Shown one piece after another: positions 15,455 through 23,517 of a stretch of DNA of 64,000 nt. The notes beneath the pieces were generated by a model that saw nothing but the letters and a program-made list of their open reading frames with translations, was not told the DNA's origin and did not search any database. The stretch is taken from contig NZ_CP049258.1 of assembly GCF_011046735.1 (NCBI RefSeq), forward strand, positions 1,218,001-1,282,000. The letters are read 5' to 3'. This DNA comes from Nordella sp. HKS 07. Lineage in GTDB: Bacteria > Pseudomonadota > Alphaproteobacteria > Rhizobiales > Aestuariivirgaceae. The position numbers and the translations under genes were made by a program. Every line of letters begins with the position of its first letter. Position 1 is the first letter of the stretch.

Positions 15455-16987
15455 ATGACGACGACCGATGCGCCGGCCAAAGCCGGAAACCGCGAATGGA
15501 TCGGCCTCGCCGTGCTGGCGCTGCCTTGTCTCATCTATTCGATGGACCTCACCGTTCTCAATCTGGCCGTGCCGCAATTGAGCGAGGAACTCAAGCCGTC
15601 GGCGTCGCAGCTTCTGTGGATCATCGACATATATGGCTTCTTCGTCGCCGGCTCGCTCATCATCATGGGCAATCTCGGCGACCGCATAGGCCGGCGCAAA
15701 CTCTTGATGATCGGCGCGGCCGCTTTCGGCATCGCCTCCATCTTCGCCGCCTTCGCCTCGAATGCGGTGATGCTGATCGCGGCCCGGGCGGCGCTGGGCG
15801 TCGCCGGAGCGACGCTCGCCCCCTCGACGCTTTCCCTCATCCGCAACATGTTCCACGACCCGCGCGAGCGTACTACGGCGATCGGCGTCTGGGTCGCCTC
15901 CTTCTCCGTCGGTGGCGCCATCGGTCCGATCTTCGGCGGCGTGCTGCTCGAGCATTTCTGGTGGGGATCGGTCTTTCTCGTGAATGTGCCGATCATGATC
16001 CTGCTGCTTATTGCGGCGCCGCTCCTTCTGCCGGAATTCCGCGACGAGGCGGCGACGCCGCTCGACACCGCCAGCGCCGCCATGTCGCTCATCGCCGTCC
16101 TGGCGCTCATCTACGGGCTCAAGCAGTTCGCCGAGTATGGCATGGGCTGGCAGCCGGTCCTGTCAGTGGCGATCGGCATCGTCGTCGCTTTCGTCTTCGC
16201 GAGAAGGCAGAAGCAGCTCAGCCATCCCTTGATCGACCTCAGCCTCTTTCGCAAGCCGGCCTTCAGCGCCTCGCTCGCCGTTTATATGCTGGGCGTACTG
16301 GTCGCCTTCGGCTTCTTCCTCTTCATCTCGCAATATCTTCAACTCGTCCTCGGCATGCGGCCGCTCGAGGCGAGCCTGTGGATGCTGCCCTCGGGCCTAT
16401 CCTTCATTCTGGGCTCGATGCTGGCGCCGAAGATCGTGCGCAGCTTCCACCCGGCCTATGTGATGGCCGGCGGCCTCGCAATCGCCGGCCTCGCCTGCCT
16501 GATGCTCACCCAGATCGACACTTCCCATGGTCTGGCGATATTGATCGTGGGCTTCATCCTGATGTCGCTTGGCCTCGCCCCTGCTTTCACCCTCACCACC
16601 GATCTCGTGGTGAACGCGGCGCCGCCCGAACGCGCCGGCGCCGCAGCCGCGATCTCCGAGACCAGCGCCGAATTCGGTGGCGCGCTCGGCATCGCGGTGC
16701 TGGGCAGCGTCATGACGGCGCTCTATCGCGGCGCCATGAGCAAGGTGATCCCGGCCGACATGCCGCAGGACGCGGCGGAAGCGGTACAAGGCACACTCGG
16801 TGGCGCGATCGCTGTGGCGTCGGAACTGCCGGCGGATGCGGCCGCGGTCATCGTCGCCGCAGCGCGTACCGCCTTCACTGATGCGCTGGTGATGACGGCC
16901 GTGATCTGCACGGTGATCGCGCTCGCCGCGGCACTCCTCGCCGCTTTCCTGCTGAGGCGGGTTGAACCCGCGGCGCATCATGCCTGA
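15455..16987 (+). CDS. MFS transporter, DHA2-type multidrug exporter (14 TM)
   Basis: 510 residues from the ATG at 15455. The protein is hydrophobic with about 14 membrane segments and the family motifs: MDLTVLNLAVPQLSEELKPSASQLLWIIDIYGFFVAGSLIIMGNLGDRIGRRKLLMIG (motif A, GDRIGRRK) and later ERAGAAAAISETSAEFGGALGIAVLGSV. DHA2 proteins export cationic drugs or biocides using the proton gradient. The strongest resemblance is to the SmvA/QacA group. It closes the sigma-DUF1428-SDR-MFS unit 28 bp after the SDR and overlaps the convergent HxlR gene by 10 bp. Confidence 0.92.
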   Translation: MTTTDAPAKAGNREWIGLAVLALPCLIYSMDLTVLNLAVPQLSEELKPSASQLLWIIDIYGFFVAGSLIIMGNLGDRIGRRKLLMIGAAAFGIASIFAAFASNAVMLIAARAALGVAGATLAPSTLSLIRNMFHDPRERTTAIGVWVASFSVGGAIGPIFGGVLLEHFWWGSVFLVNVPIMILLLIAAPLLLPEFRDEAATPLDTASAAMSLIAVLALIYGLKQFAEYGMGWQPVLSVAIGIVVAFVFARRQKQLSHPLIDLSLFRKPAFSASLAVYMLGVLVAFGFFLFISQYLQLVLGMRPLEASLWMLPSGLSFILGSMLAPKIVRSFHPAYVMAGGLAIAGLACLMLTQIDTSHGLAILIVGFILMSLGLAPAFTLTTDLVVNAAPPERAGAAAAISETSAEFGGALGIAVLGSVMTALYRGAMSKVIPADMPQDAAEAVQGTLGGAIAVASELPADAAAVIVAAARTAFTDALVMTAVICTVIALAAALLAAFLLRRVEPAAHHA

Positions 16988-17502
16988 CCGGGCTTGCGCG
17001 CTCTGTTGCGGGCGACCACGGCCTCATAGGCCGCCTGCAGGCGTGCGCCGACCGGAACATAACCGGACGGCGCCTTGAAGAGGATGCCCAGATGACGCTC
17101 GCGCAATTCCTTCATGAAATCGGCCCACAGATCGGGCCCGCCTTCGTCAAGGAGTTGGGCCCTGATGCTGAGTTCGTCGCTGACCGGCAGATGCTTGCGG
17201 CCCCAGACCGCCATCTGGGCCAGCACCGGCAGGAGCTCGATACCCTTTTCAGTGAGACTGTAGACGGTTTTCTGCTTATGGCTGGGATCGTTGGCTCTGG
17301 TGAGCACACCCTCCTCGACCAGCCGCTTGAGCCGGTCGGCCAGAATATTCGAAGCGATGCCCTCTTCCGATCGGGTCAGCAATTCGCGGAAATGACGCCG
17401 GTCACCGAAGATGATGTCGCGGATGATCAGCAGGCTCCATTTGTCCCCCAGAATTTCGAGAGTGAGATTGATGGGACAGCCCGACCGGTGCTCAGCATTC
17501 AT
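16978..17502 (-). CDS. HxlR-family transcriptional regulator
   Basis: 174 residues from the ATG at 17502, nine bases after GGAGG; an in-frame ATG at 17529 would add nine residues. GCPINLTLEILGDKWSLLIIRDIIFGDRRHFRELLTRSEEGIASNILADRLKRLVEEGVLTR and KQKTVYSLTEKGIELLPVLAQMAVWG form the HxlR winged helix, with the conserved early Cys (GCPI) that senses aldehydes or oxidants in some members. The C-terminal 60 residues are an extra helical tail with no family I know. It is divergent from the GST gene, its likely target. Confidence 0.9.
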   Translation of the reverse strand: MNAEHRSGCPINLTLEILGDKWSLLIIRDIIFGDRRHFRELLTRSEEGIASNILADRLKRLVEEGVLTRANDPSHKQKTVYSLTEKGIELLPVLAQMAVWGRKHLPVSDELSIRAQLLDEGGPDLWADFMKELRERHLGILFKAPSGYVPVGARLQAAYEAVVARNRARKPGQA

Positions 17503-17522
17503 GGAAGAGAACCTCCATACCG

Positions 17523-17547
17523 GTTGCATTATCTCATCAGTCGCAAC
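17523..17547. promoter_or_regulatory. Possible HxlR site
   Basis: GTTGC and GCAAC separated by 15 bases, between the divergent HxlR and GST genes. Only 5-bp arms, so this is weak and offered because of its position. Confidence 0.25.
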
Positions 17548-17588
17548 TTTGGCAAATCGCCGTCCAATGACTTCAATGGAGGAACGAC

Positions 17589-18206
17589 ATGAAGCTCTAT
17601 CTGGGCCCCGGCCCGAATTCAGACCGCGTCCGCATCTTCCTGGCCGAGAAAGGCCTCGACCTGCCGGTCGTGCCGATCGACTTCGGCAAGCGGGAGCATA
17701 AATCGGCGGAATTCCTCAAGCTCAATTCCCTGGGCCAGGTGCCAGTGCTGCAGCTTGACGACGGCGAAGTCATCACCGAAAGCGTCGCCATCTGCCGCTA
17801 TGTGGAAGCGATCCATCCTTCACCGCCATTGTTCGGCTCGGACGCGCCGCACCAGGGCAAGGCCGAGATGTGGAACCGGCGCATGGAGCAGGAGGTTTTC
17901 GGCACGATCGGAAATGTCGTCCTCCACACCGATGAGTTTTTCAAGGAACGGCACACCCAGGTTCCGGAATTCGCCGAGGCGCAGCGCCGGGCCATACCGA
18001 GCAAATGGATGTGGCTCGACCGCGAGATAAGCGACGGCCGTCCCTATCTTGCCGGTGACGAGTTCTCGATCGCCGATATCTGCGGCATGGTCACCTTGAT
18101 GGTTTCAAGATTCTTCGGTTACGAGATGCCGGCGGAGATCCCCAATGTGCAGCGCTGGGCCGAGCGACTGCGCCAGCGCCCGAGCTGGCAGGCCATGACG
18201 AATTGA
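17589..18206 (+). CDS. Glutathione S-transferase
   Basis: 205 residues, ATG four bases after GGAGGAACGAC. N-terminal thioredoxin-like domain (MKLYLGPGPNSDRVRIFLAEKGLDLPVVPID; FLKLNSLGQVPVLQLDDGEVITESVAICRYVE, with the cis-Pro VPVL and ESVA glutathione-binding turn) and an all-helical C-terminal domain (YLAGDEFSIADICGMVTLMVSRFFG; NVQRWAERLRQRPSW). Conjugates glutathione to electrophiles in the cytoplasm; the substrate is not predictable. Divergent from HxlR, a common pairing for electrophile response. It ends two bases before the convergent mmsB gene. Confidence 0.92.
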   Translation: MKLYLGPGPNSDRVRIFLAEKGLDLPVVPIDFGKREHKSAEFLKLNSLGQVPVLQLDDGEVITESVAICRYVEAIHPSPPLFGSDAPHQGKAEMWNRRMEQEVFGTIGNVVLHTDEFFKERHTQVPEFAEAQRRAIPSKWMWLDREISDGRPYLAGDEFSIADICGMVTLMVSRFFGYEMPAEIPNVQRWAERLRQRPSWQAMTN

Positions 18207-18207
18207 G

Positions 18208-19092
18208 CTAATCGCGCGGCGTCTCGGCGAGATAGCGGATGATGGCGGAGAAATCCTTCTCCGCACCGCCCGCCGCGATGAAGCTGCGATAGAGCTGTTC
18301 GGCATGGGCGCCGAGCGGCGTCGCGGCACCGGCCGCGGCAGCCGCCTGCTGGGCGAGCGCCAGATCCTTCAGCATCAGCGCCGCAGCGAAGCCGGATCTG
18401 TAGTCATTGTCGGCGGGTGAGGCCGGGCCGACGCCCGGCACCGGACAATAGCTCGTCAGCGACCAGCATTGACCCGACGCGGCGGAGGCGACGTCATAGA
18501 GCGCCGTGGCCTCCAGGCCGAGCTTTTCGGCCAGCACGAAAGCTTCCGACACCGCGATCATCGAAACGCCGAGGATCATGTTGTTGCAGATCTTGGCGGC
18601 TTGCCCGGCTCCGGCGCCGCCGCAATGGACGATCCGCTTGCCCATCGCCGAAAGTACGGGATGAGCACGTTCGAAGGCCTCGGCGTCGCCACCTGCCATA
18701 AAGGTGAGCGTTGCCCCGGCCGCTCCCGCCGTGCCGCCCGAGACCGGCGCATCGAGACTTTGCATGCCGGCCCCTTGCGCCATGGCATGGGCTTCGCGGG
18801 CACTCGCCACATCGATGGTCGAGCAGTCGATGAACAGCGTCCCGCGCCGCGCCGGCAACAGGATGGTGCGGTAGAGATCGAGCACATGCTGGCCCGCCGG
18901 CACCATGGTGATCACGATGTCGGCATCCTTCACCGCGGAAACGGCGCTGCGCGCCGCCACCACGCCCCGCTCGGCGGCCTTGTCGAGATTGGCCGCGACA
19001 ATGTCGAAGCCCTTCACGACGAAGCCCTTGGCGACGAGATTGGTCGCCATGGGCCCGCCCATATTGCCGAGGCCGATGAAGGCAATTTTCAT
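18208..19092 (-). CDS. mmsB: 3-hydroxyisobutyrate dehydrogenase
   Basis: 294 residues. NAD-binding MKIAFIGLGNMGGPMATNLVAKG, substrate motif LDAPVSGGTAGAAGATLTFMAGG and catalytic Lys in GGAGAGQAAKICNNMILG followed by SEAFVLAEKLGL identify a beta-hydroxyacid dehydrogenase of the 3-hydroxyisobutyrate type. It oxidises 3-hydroxyisobutyrate to methylmalonate semialdehyde in valine degradation. Last gene of the operon running from 28189; it starts 24 bp after the 3-hydroxyisobutyryl-CoA hydrolase-like gene, which makes its substrate. The next enzyme (MmsA) is not in the window. Confidence 0.93.
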   Translation of the reverse strand: MKIAFIGLGNMGGPMATNLVAKGFVVKGFDIVAANLDKAAERGVVAARSAVSAVKDADIVITMVPAGQHVLDLYRTILLPARRGTLFIDCSTIDVASAREAHAMAQGAGMQSLDAPVSGGTAGAAGATLTFMAGGDAEAFERAHPVLSAMGKRIVHCGGAGAGQAAKICNNMILGVSMIAVSEAFVLAEKLGLEATALYDVASAASGQCWSLTSYCPVPGVGPASPADNDYRSGFAAALMLKDLALAQQAAAAAGAATPLGAHAEQLYRSFIAAGGAEKDFSAIIRYLAETPRD

Positions 19093-19116
19093 GGCGGAAC
19101 TCCTTCAGATCACGCG

Positions 19117-20154
19117 CTAAGCCAGCGTCAATTCATGGCTTCCGATCGGCGCGAACAGCGCCTCGGCATCCTGCGCTGAAACCTCGGCAATACTTGACGG
19201 CAGCCATTGCGGCTTGCCGTCCTTGTCGACGATCAGCGCCCTGATGCCTTCGCGGAAATCATGCAGGTCGACAGCGCGATAAGCATAGCGATATTCGTGA
19301 GCGAGGGCTTCCTCGATCGTCTTGAAATGCCGCACCTGGCGCACGGAAATATGCGCCGCCGCCAGAGCGGTTGGCGAATGCATGGCGATCTTTCCGAGCG
19401 TCTCCTGCTCCCAGGCCTCCGGACTCTCCTCGAGACGCCGGACCGCGTCCTGGATTGTCGCCGCACCGAAGGCGCGATCGATGCGGGCCTGCCGGGCGGC
19501 GAGGTCGCTCAGCCCGGAGAACAGGGCGAATTGCCCGACCGCGTCATCGGCACTACGTCCTTCGCACAGTTGGGCGACGAGGGCCGCCCGGTTCTCACCA
19601 GTGATCATCGTGTCGGCGAAACCGGCATAGATCGCGTCGGCGGCGTTCATGCGATAGGCGGTCGCCGCCATATATTCTCCCGCATGGCCGGGTGCCCGGG
19701 CGAGCAGCAGCGAGCCGCCGACATCGGGCGTGAAGCCGATCGCCGTTTCCGGCATGCCGACCACCGAGCGCTCGGTGACGATACGATGCGAGCCATGGCC
19801 GGAGAGCCCGACGCCGCCGCCCAGGCAGAAGCCGTCCATCAGCGCGACATAGGGCTTGGGATAGCGCGCGATCATCGCGTTGAGCTCATACTCCTCGCGC
19901 CAGAATTGCCGCGCCGCATCGGGCGCGGTCGGTATCATGTCATAGACAGCGCGGATATCGCCACCGGCGCAGAAGGCGCGCTCGCCTTCACCGTCGATGA
20001 CAACATGCCTGACCCGGTCGTCGTCGCGCCATTCGGCGAGCGCCGCTTTGATGGCGCGTACCATGGGATGATTGAGGGCATTGAGAGCCTTCGGCCGATT
20101 GAGAGTGATGCGCCCGGCTGAGCCGTCGACCCGCGCAATGATATCCGCTGTCAT
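19117..20154 (-). CDS. 3-hydroxyisobutyryl-CoA hydrolase (ECH/HIBCH family)
   Basis: 345 residues of crotonase fold: VIDGEGERAFCAGGDIRAVYD, ALMDGFCLGGGVGLSGHGSHRIVTERSVVGMPETAIGFTPDVGGSLLLARAPGHAGEYMAATAYRM. The oxyanion-hole Gly, the conserved Glu in MPET and Asp in PDVGG fit the HIBCH subgroup, which hydrolyses 3-hydroxyisobutyryl-CoA in valine catabolism. Length and the C-terminal helical domain agree with that subgroup rather than with a simple enoyl-CoA hydratase. Six bases separate it from the upstream acyl-CoA dehydrogenase and mmsB follows. It could in principle cover a hydratase step too, but the sequence does not show this. Confidence 0.9.
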   Translation of the reverse strand: MTADIIARVDGSAGRITLNRPKALNALNHPMVRAIKAALAEWRDDDRVRHVVIDGEGERAFCAGGDIRAVYDMIPTAPDAARQFWREEYELNAMIARYPKPYVALMDGFCLGGGVGLSGHGSHRIVTERSVVGMPETAIGFTPDVGGSLLLARAPGHAGEYMAATAYRMNAADAIYAGFADTMITGENRAALVAQLCEGRSADDAVGQFALFSGLSDLAARQARIDRAFGAATIQDAVRRLEESPEAWEQETLGKIAMHSPTALAAAHISVRQVRHFKTIEEALAHEYRYAYRAVDLHDFREGIRALIVDKDGKPQWLPSSIAEVSAQDAEALFAPIGSHELTLA

Positions 20155-20160
20155 CGCTGG

Positions 20161-21306
20161 CTAATCACCGCCCAGCATGTCGCGCGCAACGATAAGCCGC
20201 ATGATTTCATTGGTGCCCTCGAGGATTTGATGAACGCGCAGGTCGCGCACGATCTTTTCGATGCCGAAATCGGCAAGATAGCCATAGCCGCCATGGATCT
20301 GCAACGCCTCATTGGCGACGCGAAAGCCCGTGTCGGTGACGAAACGCTTCGCCATGGCGCAGAATTTCCGCGCATCGGGTGCATTGGTGCTGAGTTTCCA
20401 GGCCGCATGATAGAGAAAGACGCGCGCCGCCTGCAATTCCGTCTCCATGTCGGCGATTTTAAACTGCAGCGCCTGGAACTGCGCCAGCTGGCGTCCGAAG
20501 GCCTTGCGCTCCTTCATATAAGCGGCGGCCTTGTCGAGGGCGTTTTGCGCGGCGCCGAGGCTGCAGGCGGCGATATTGAGCCTTCCGCCATTGAGCCCGC
20601 TCATCGCAATCGAGAAGCCCTGGCCCTCTGCCCCGATCAGGTTCTCCGCCGGCACCCGCGCCTGGTCGAGATTGACCATGGCGGTCGCCTGGGCGTGCCA
20701 GCCCATCTTCTTCTCATTGGCGCCAAAACTCAGGCCATCCGTGTCTTTTTCGACCAGAATGCAGGAAATGCCCTTGGGCCCCTCCTCACCCGTGCGGCAG
20801 ATCACCAGATAGAGATCGGAGTAGCCCCCGCCCGAAATGAAGGCCTTGGCGCCCGTCAGACGATAGTGGCTGTTGCCGTCCTTGACCGCTTTGGTCTTGA
20901 GCGCCGCCGCATCCGATCCGGAACCCGGCTCGGTCAGGCAATAGCTCGCTACCACATCCATGGCGCAGAATTTCGGCAGCCAGGCCTTGCGTTGCTCGGC
21001 ATTGCCGTAGGTATCGAGCATCCAGGCGCACATATTGTGGATGGAGAGGAAGCTCGCCACCACCGGGTCGGCATAGGAAAGTTCCTCGAAGATGAGGACG
21101 GACTCGACCCGCGACAGGCCGGAGCCGCCGCTTTCTTCCCTGACCGTGATAGCGGCCAGGCCAAGTCCCGCCGCTTCCTTGAGGATCTGGCGCGGAATGG
21201 CCTTTTCACTCTCCCATTGCGCGGCGTAAGGAGCGATCTTCTCAGCCGCGAAGCCGCGTACCATGTCCCTGATTTGAGTCTGTTCGTCTGTCAGCGCAAA
21301 ATCCAT
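20161..21306 (-). CDS. Acyl-CoA dehydrogenase, isobutyryl-CoA type
   Basis: 381 residues, a full acyl-CoA dehydrogenase: YCLTEPGSGSDAAALKTKAVKDG, ISGGGYSDLYLVICRTG and the C-terminal QIHGGYGYLADFGIEKIVRDLRVHQILEGTNEIMRLIVARDML. The Glu in ILEGTNE is the catalytic base in the short/medium-chain position. Its setting between the mcc genes and HIBCH/mmsB points to isobutyryl-CoA, the valine branch. FAD-dependent, passing electrons to ETF. The start gives DFALTDEQTQIRDMVRGFAAEKI at the N-terminus, as in the family. Confidence 0.88.
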   Translation of the reverse strand: MDFALTDEQTQIRDMVRGFAAEKIAPYAAQWESEKAIPRQILKEAAGLGLAAITVREESGGSGLSRVESVLIFEELSYADPVVASFLSIHNMCAWMLDTYGNAEQRKAWLPKFCAMDVVASYCLTEPGSGSDAAALKTKAVKDGNSHYRLTGAKAFISGGGYSDLYLVICRTGEEGPKGISCILVEKDTDGLSFGANEKKMGWHAQATAMVNLDQARVPAENLIGAEGQGFSIAMSGLNGGRLNIAACSLGAAQNALDKAAAYMKERKAFGRQLAQFQALQFKIADMETELQAARVFLYHAAWKLSTNAPDARKFCAMAKRFVTDTGFRVANEALQIHGGYGYLADFGIEKIVRDLRVHQILEGTNEIMRLIVARDMLGGD

Positions 21307-21325
21307 GCACTGACTTTAGACGGAT

Positions 21326-23308
21326 TCAGCCCGGGGCCGCAAAGCGTAAAAGCTCCTGGCCTTCCCGAATCTGATCGCCCGGCTTGCAGCCGACATGCTC
21401 GATCGTACCGGAATGACCGGCCTTCAGCACATGTTCCATCTTCATCGCCTCCAGAACGGCGAGAGGGGCGCCTTTTTCGACCTGTGTGCCTTCTGCCACA
21501 TGGACGGCGATGATCCGGCCCGGCATCGGCGCGATGATCCTGAGCGCCGCCGCTTCAGCCCCTTCGTCTTCCATCGCGATGGGCGCCTGCCTCATGCGGT
21601 AGCTCGCGCCGTCGAGGAACAGGGTGACGTCGTCGCCGCTCTTGGCGAAGCCCGCCCAAACCCGGCGTCCGCCGAGTTCGGCGCCGAGCCGGCCCTCGGA
21701 CGACAGGGTGGCCGTCACCAGCATAGTGGATTTCTTGAGATGGAAGACGAAACCGCCCTTGGCATAGTCGAAGACGATTCTGTGGATCGCCTGGCCGCCG
21801 CTGATATCGATCAGGGACAGGTGATCCTGGCCACCGCCATAAAGTCGCCAGCCATCGGCCACCGACCACGGATCGTCCTCGGCCACTGAACGGCCGCTCA
21901 GCAGAAGGCCAGTGGCCGCCAGCAATAAAGCCTCATCGCCGGCCGCTGGCACGCTGGGCAGAAGCTCCTTCTCATGCCTGCCGATGAAACCGGTATCGAG
22001 ATCCGCCTTGGCGAAGGCCTTGTTGCCGGCGAGCTTCGCCAGGAAGGCGGTGTTGGTGACGAGACCGGAGATTTCGGTTTCGGCAAGCGCCCGGCGCAGC
22101 TGCGCCAGCGCGGCGCCGCGGTCGCGGTCCCACACGACGAGCTTGGCGATCATCGGATCATAATAGGTGCTGATCGCCTTGCCCTCTGTGATACCGGTGT
22201 CGACCCGCACATGCGCGGTTTCGGCCGGGAAACGCAGATGCGTGATGCGCCCGGTCTGCGGCAGGAAATCGCGGTCGGGATCCTCGGCATAGATCCGGAC
22301 TTCGAGCGCATGACCATTGAGAACGAGCTGGTCCTGGGCAAGCGGCAGCTTTTCGCCCGCGGCGACTCGCAACTGCCATTCGACGAGATCGAGGCCGGTG
22401 ATGAACTCGGTCACCGGATGCTCGACCTGGAGGCGCGTATTCATCTCCATGAAATAGAAGGAGCCGTCCGCGTCGAGCAGGAACTCAACCGTGCCGGCGC
22501 CGACATAGCCGATCGACTTCGCCGCGGTGACCGCCGCTTCGCCCATGCGCTGGCGCAGGGCCACCGTCATGCCGGGGGCCGGCGCCTCCTCGATCACCTT
22601 TTGATGTCGGCGCTGGATCGAACAGTCGCGCTCGAAGAGATAGACGCAGTTGCCGTGCGTATCGGCGAAGACCTGGATCTCGACATGGCGCGGCCGGGTC
22701 AGATATTTTTCGATCAGCATCCGGTCGTCACTGAAGGAGTTCTGCGCCTCGCGCTTGGCCGAAGCGAGTTGGTCGCGGAATTCACTCTTCTTCTGGGCAA
22801 CCTTCATGCCTTTGCCGCCGCCACCGGCGGAAGCCTTGATGAGCACGGGATAGCCGATCTCGTCGGCTGACTTTTCGAGCCTGGCCGGATCCTGGTCGTC
22901 GCCGTGATAGCCCGGCACCAGCGGCACGCCGGCCTTCGCCATCAGCGCCTTGGCTTCGCTCTTGCCGCCCATGGCGCGAATGGCGGAAGCCGGCGGCCCG
23001 ACAAAGACGATCTTCGCCTCGGCGCAGGCTTGGGCGAAGCCGGCATTCTCGGAGAGGAAGCCATAGCCGGGGTGAATGGCTTCGGCCCCTGTCTGCTTCG
23101 CCGCCGCGATGACCGCGTCCATCTTGAGATAGCTGTCGCGCGCAAAGGGCCCGCCGATGCGCACGGCCTCGTCGGCCATGGCGACATGCAGCGCATCCGC
23201 GTCGGCGTCCGAATAGACGGCGATGGTGCGCAAGCCCAGACGCCTCGCCGTCTTGATGACCCGGCAGGCGATCTCGCCGCGATTGGCAATGAGAACTGAC
23301 TTCAGCAT
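21326..23308 (-). CDS. mccA: Methylcrotonyl-CoA carboxylase biotin-carrying subunit alpha
   Basis: 660 residues from the ATG at 23308 (MLKSVLIANRGEIACRVIKTA); TTG at 23326 and ATG at 23317 are alternatives. Residues 1-450 are a biotin carboxylase (SAGGGGKGMKVAQ glycine loop, RDCSIQRRHQKVIEEAPAPG, EMNTRLQVEHPVTE). The C-terminal biotinyl domain has EAMKMEH, the biotinylated Lys being near residue 623. With MccB it converts 3-methylcrotonyl-CoA to 3-methylglutaconyl-CoA in leucine breakdown. The upstream gap to mccB holds a palindromic repeat (23330-23482). Acetyl/propionyl/geranyl carboxylases share this architecture, but the neighbours Ivd and MccB favour methylcrotonyl. Confidence 0.92.
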   Translation of the reverse strand: MLKSVLIANRGEIACRVIKTARRLGLRTIAVYSDADADALHVAMADEAVRIGGPFARDSYLKMDAVIAAAKQTGAEAIHPGYGFLSENAGFAQACAEAKIVFVGPPASAIRAMGGKSEAKALMAKAGVPLVPGYHGDDQDPARLEKSADEIGYPVLIKASAGGGGKGMKVAQKKSEFRDQLASAKREAQNSFSDDRMLIEKYLTRPRHVEIQVFADTHGNCVYLFERDCSIQRRHQKVIEEAPAPGMTVALRQRMGEAAVTAAKSIGYVGAGTVEFLLDADGSFYFMEMNTRLQVEHPVTEFITGLDLVEWQLRVAAGEKLPLAQDQLVLNGHALEVRIYAEDPDRDFLPQTGRITHLRFPAETAHVRVDTGITEGKAISTYYDPMIAKLVVWDRDRGAALAQLRRALAETEISGLVTNTAFLAKLAGNKAFAKADLDTGFIGRHEKELLPSVPAAGDEALLLAATGLLLSGRSVAEDDPWSVADGWRLYGGGQDHLSLIDISGGQAIHRIVFDYAKGGFVFHLKKSTMLVTATLSSEGRLGAELGGRRVWAGFAKSGDDVTLFLDGASYRMRQAPIAMEDEGAEAAALRIIAPMPGRIIAVHVAEGTQVEKGAPLAVLEAMKMEHVLKAGHSGTIEHVGCKPGDQIREGQELLRFAAPG

Positions 23309-23329
23309 GATGAGCATTGCTCGCAATAA

Positions 23330-23482
23330 CCCTCTCCCCGCTTCAGCGGGGAGAGGGGAGGGCCCCGCCGCGAAGCGGTGGGAGGGGTGAGGGGCCCGTC
23401 AGACGTAATCGGCATGCCCCTCACCCTTCTCATTGCTGCGCAATGGGCCCCTACCCTCTCCCCGCTGAAGCGGGGCGAGGGG
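23330..23482. repeat. GC-rich palindromic intergenic element, family 1 (copy 1)
   Basis: About 150 bp between mccB and mccA, containing CCCCGCTTCAGCGGGG and CCCCGCTGAAGCGGGG hairpins and internal CCCCTCACCC-type strands. Two half elements face each other. It resembles the copies at 25147-25306 and 55261-55424. Transcribed within the operon, it could act as an RNA-processing or stability element. Confidence 0.8.
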
Positions 23483-23517
23483 TTCTCGGCGATCGCTGGA
23501 GAGATAAATGCCATCAC

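Noticed and set aside
23330-23482. Possible CRISPR array or intrinsic terminator cluster
   Set aside because: Hairpins are palindromic but not regularly spaced identical repeats with unique spacers, and no U tracts follow; dispersed palindromic repeat fits better.
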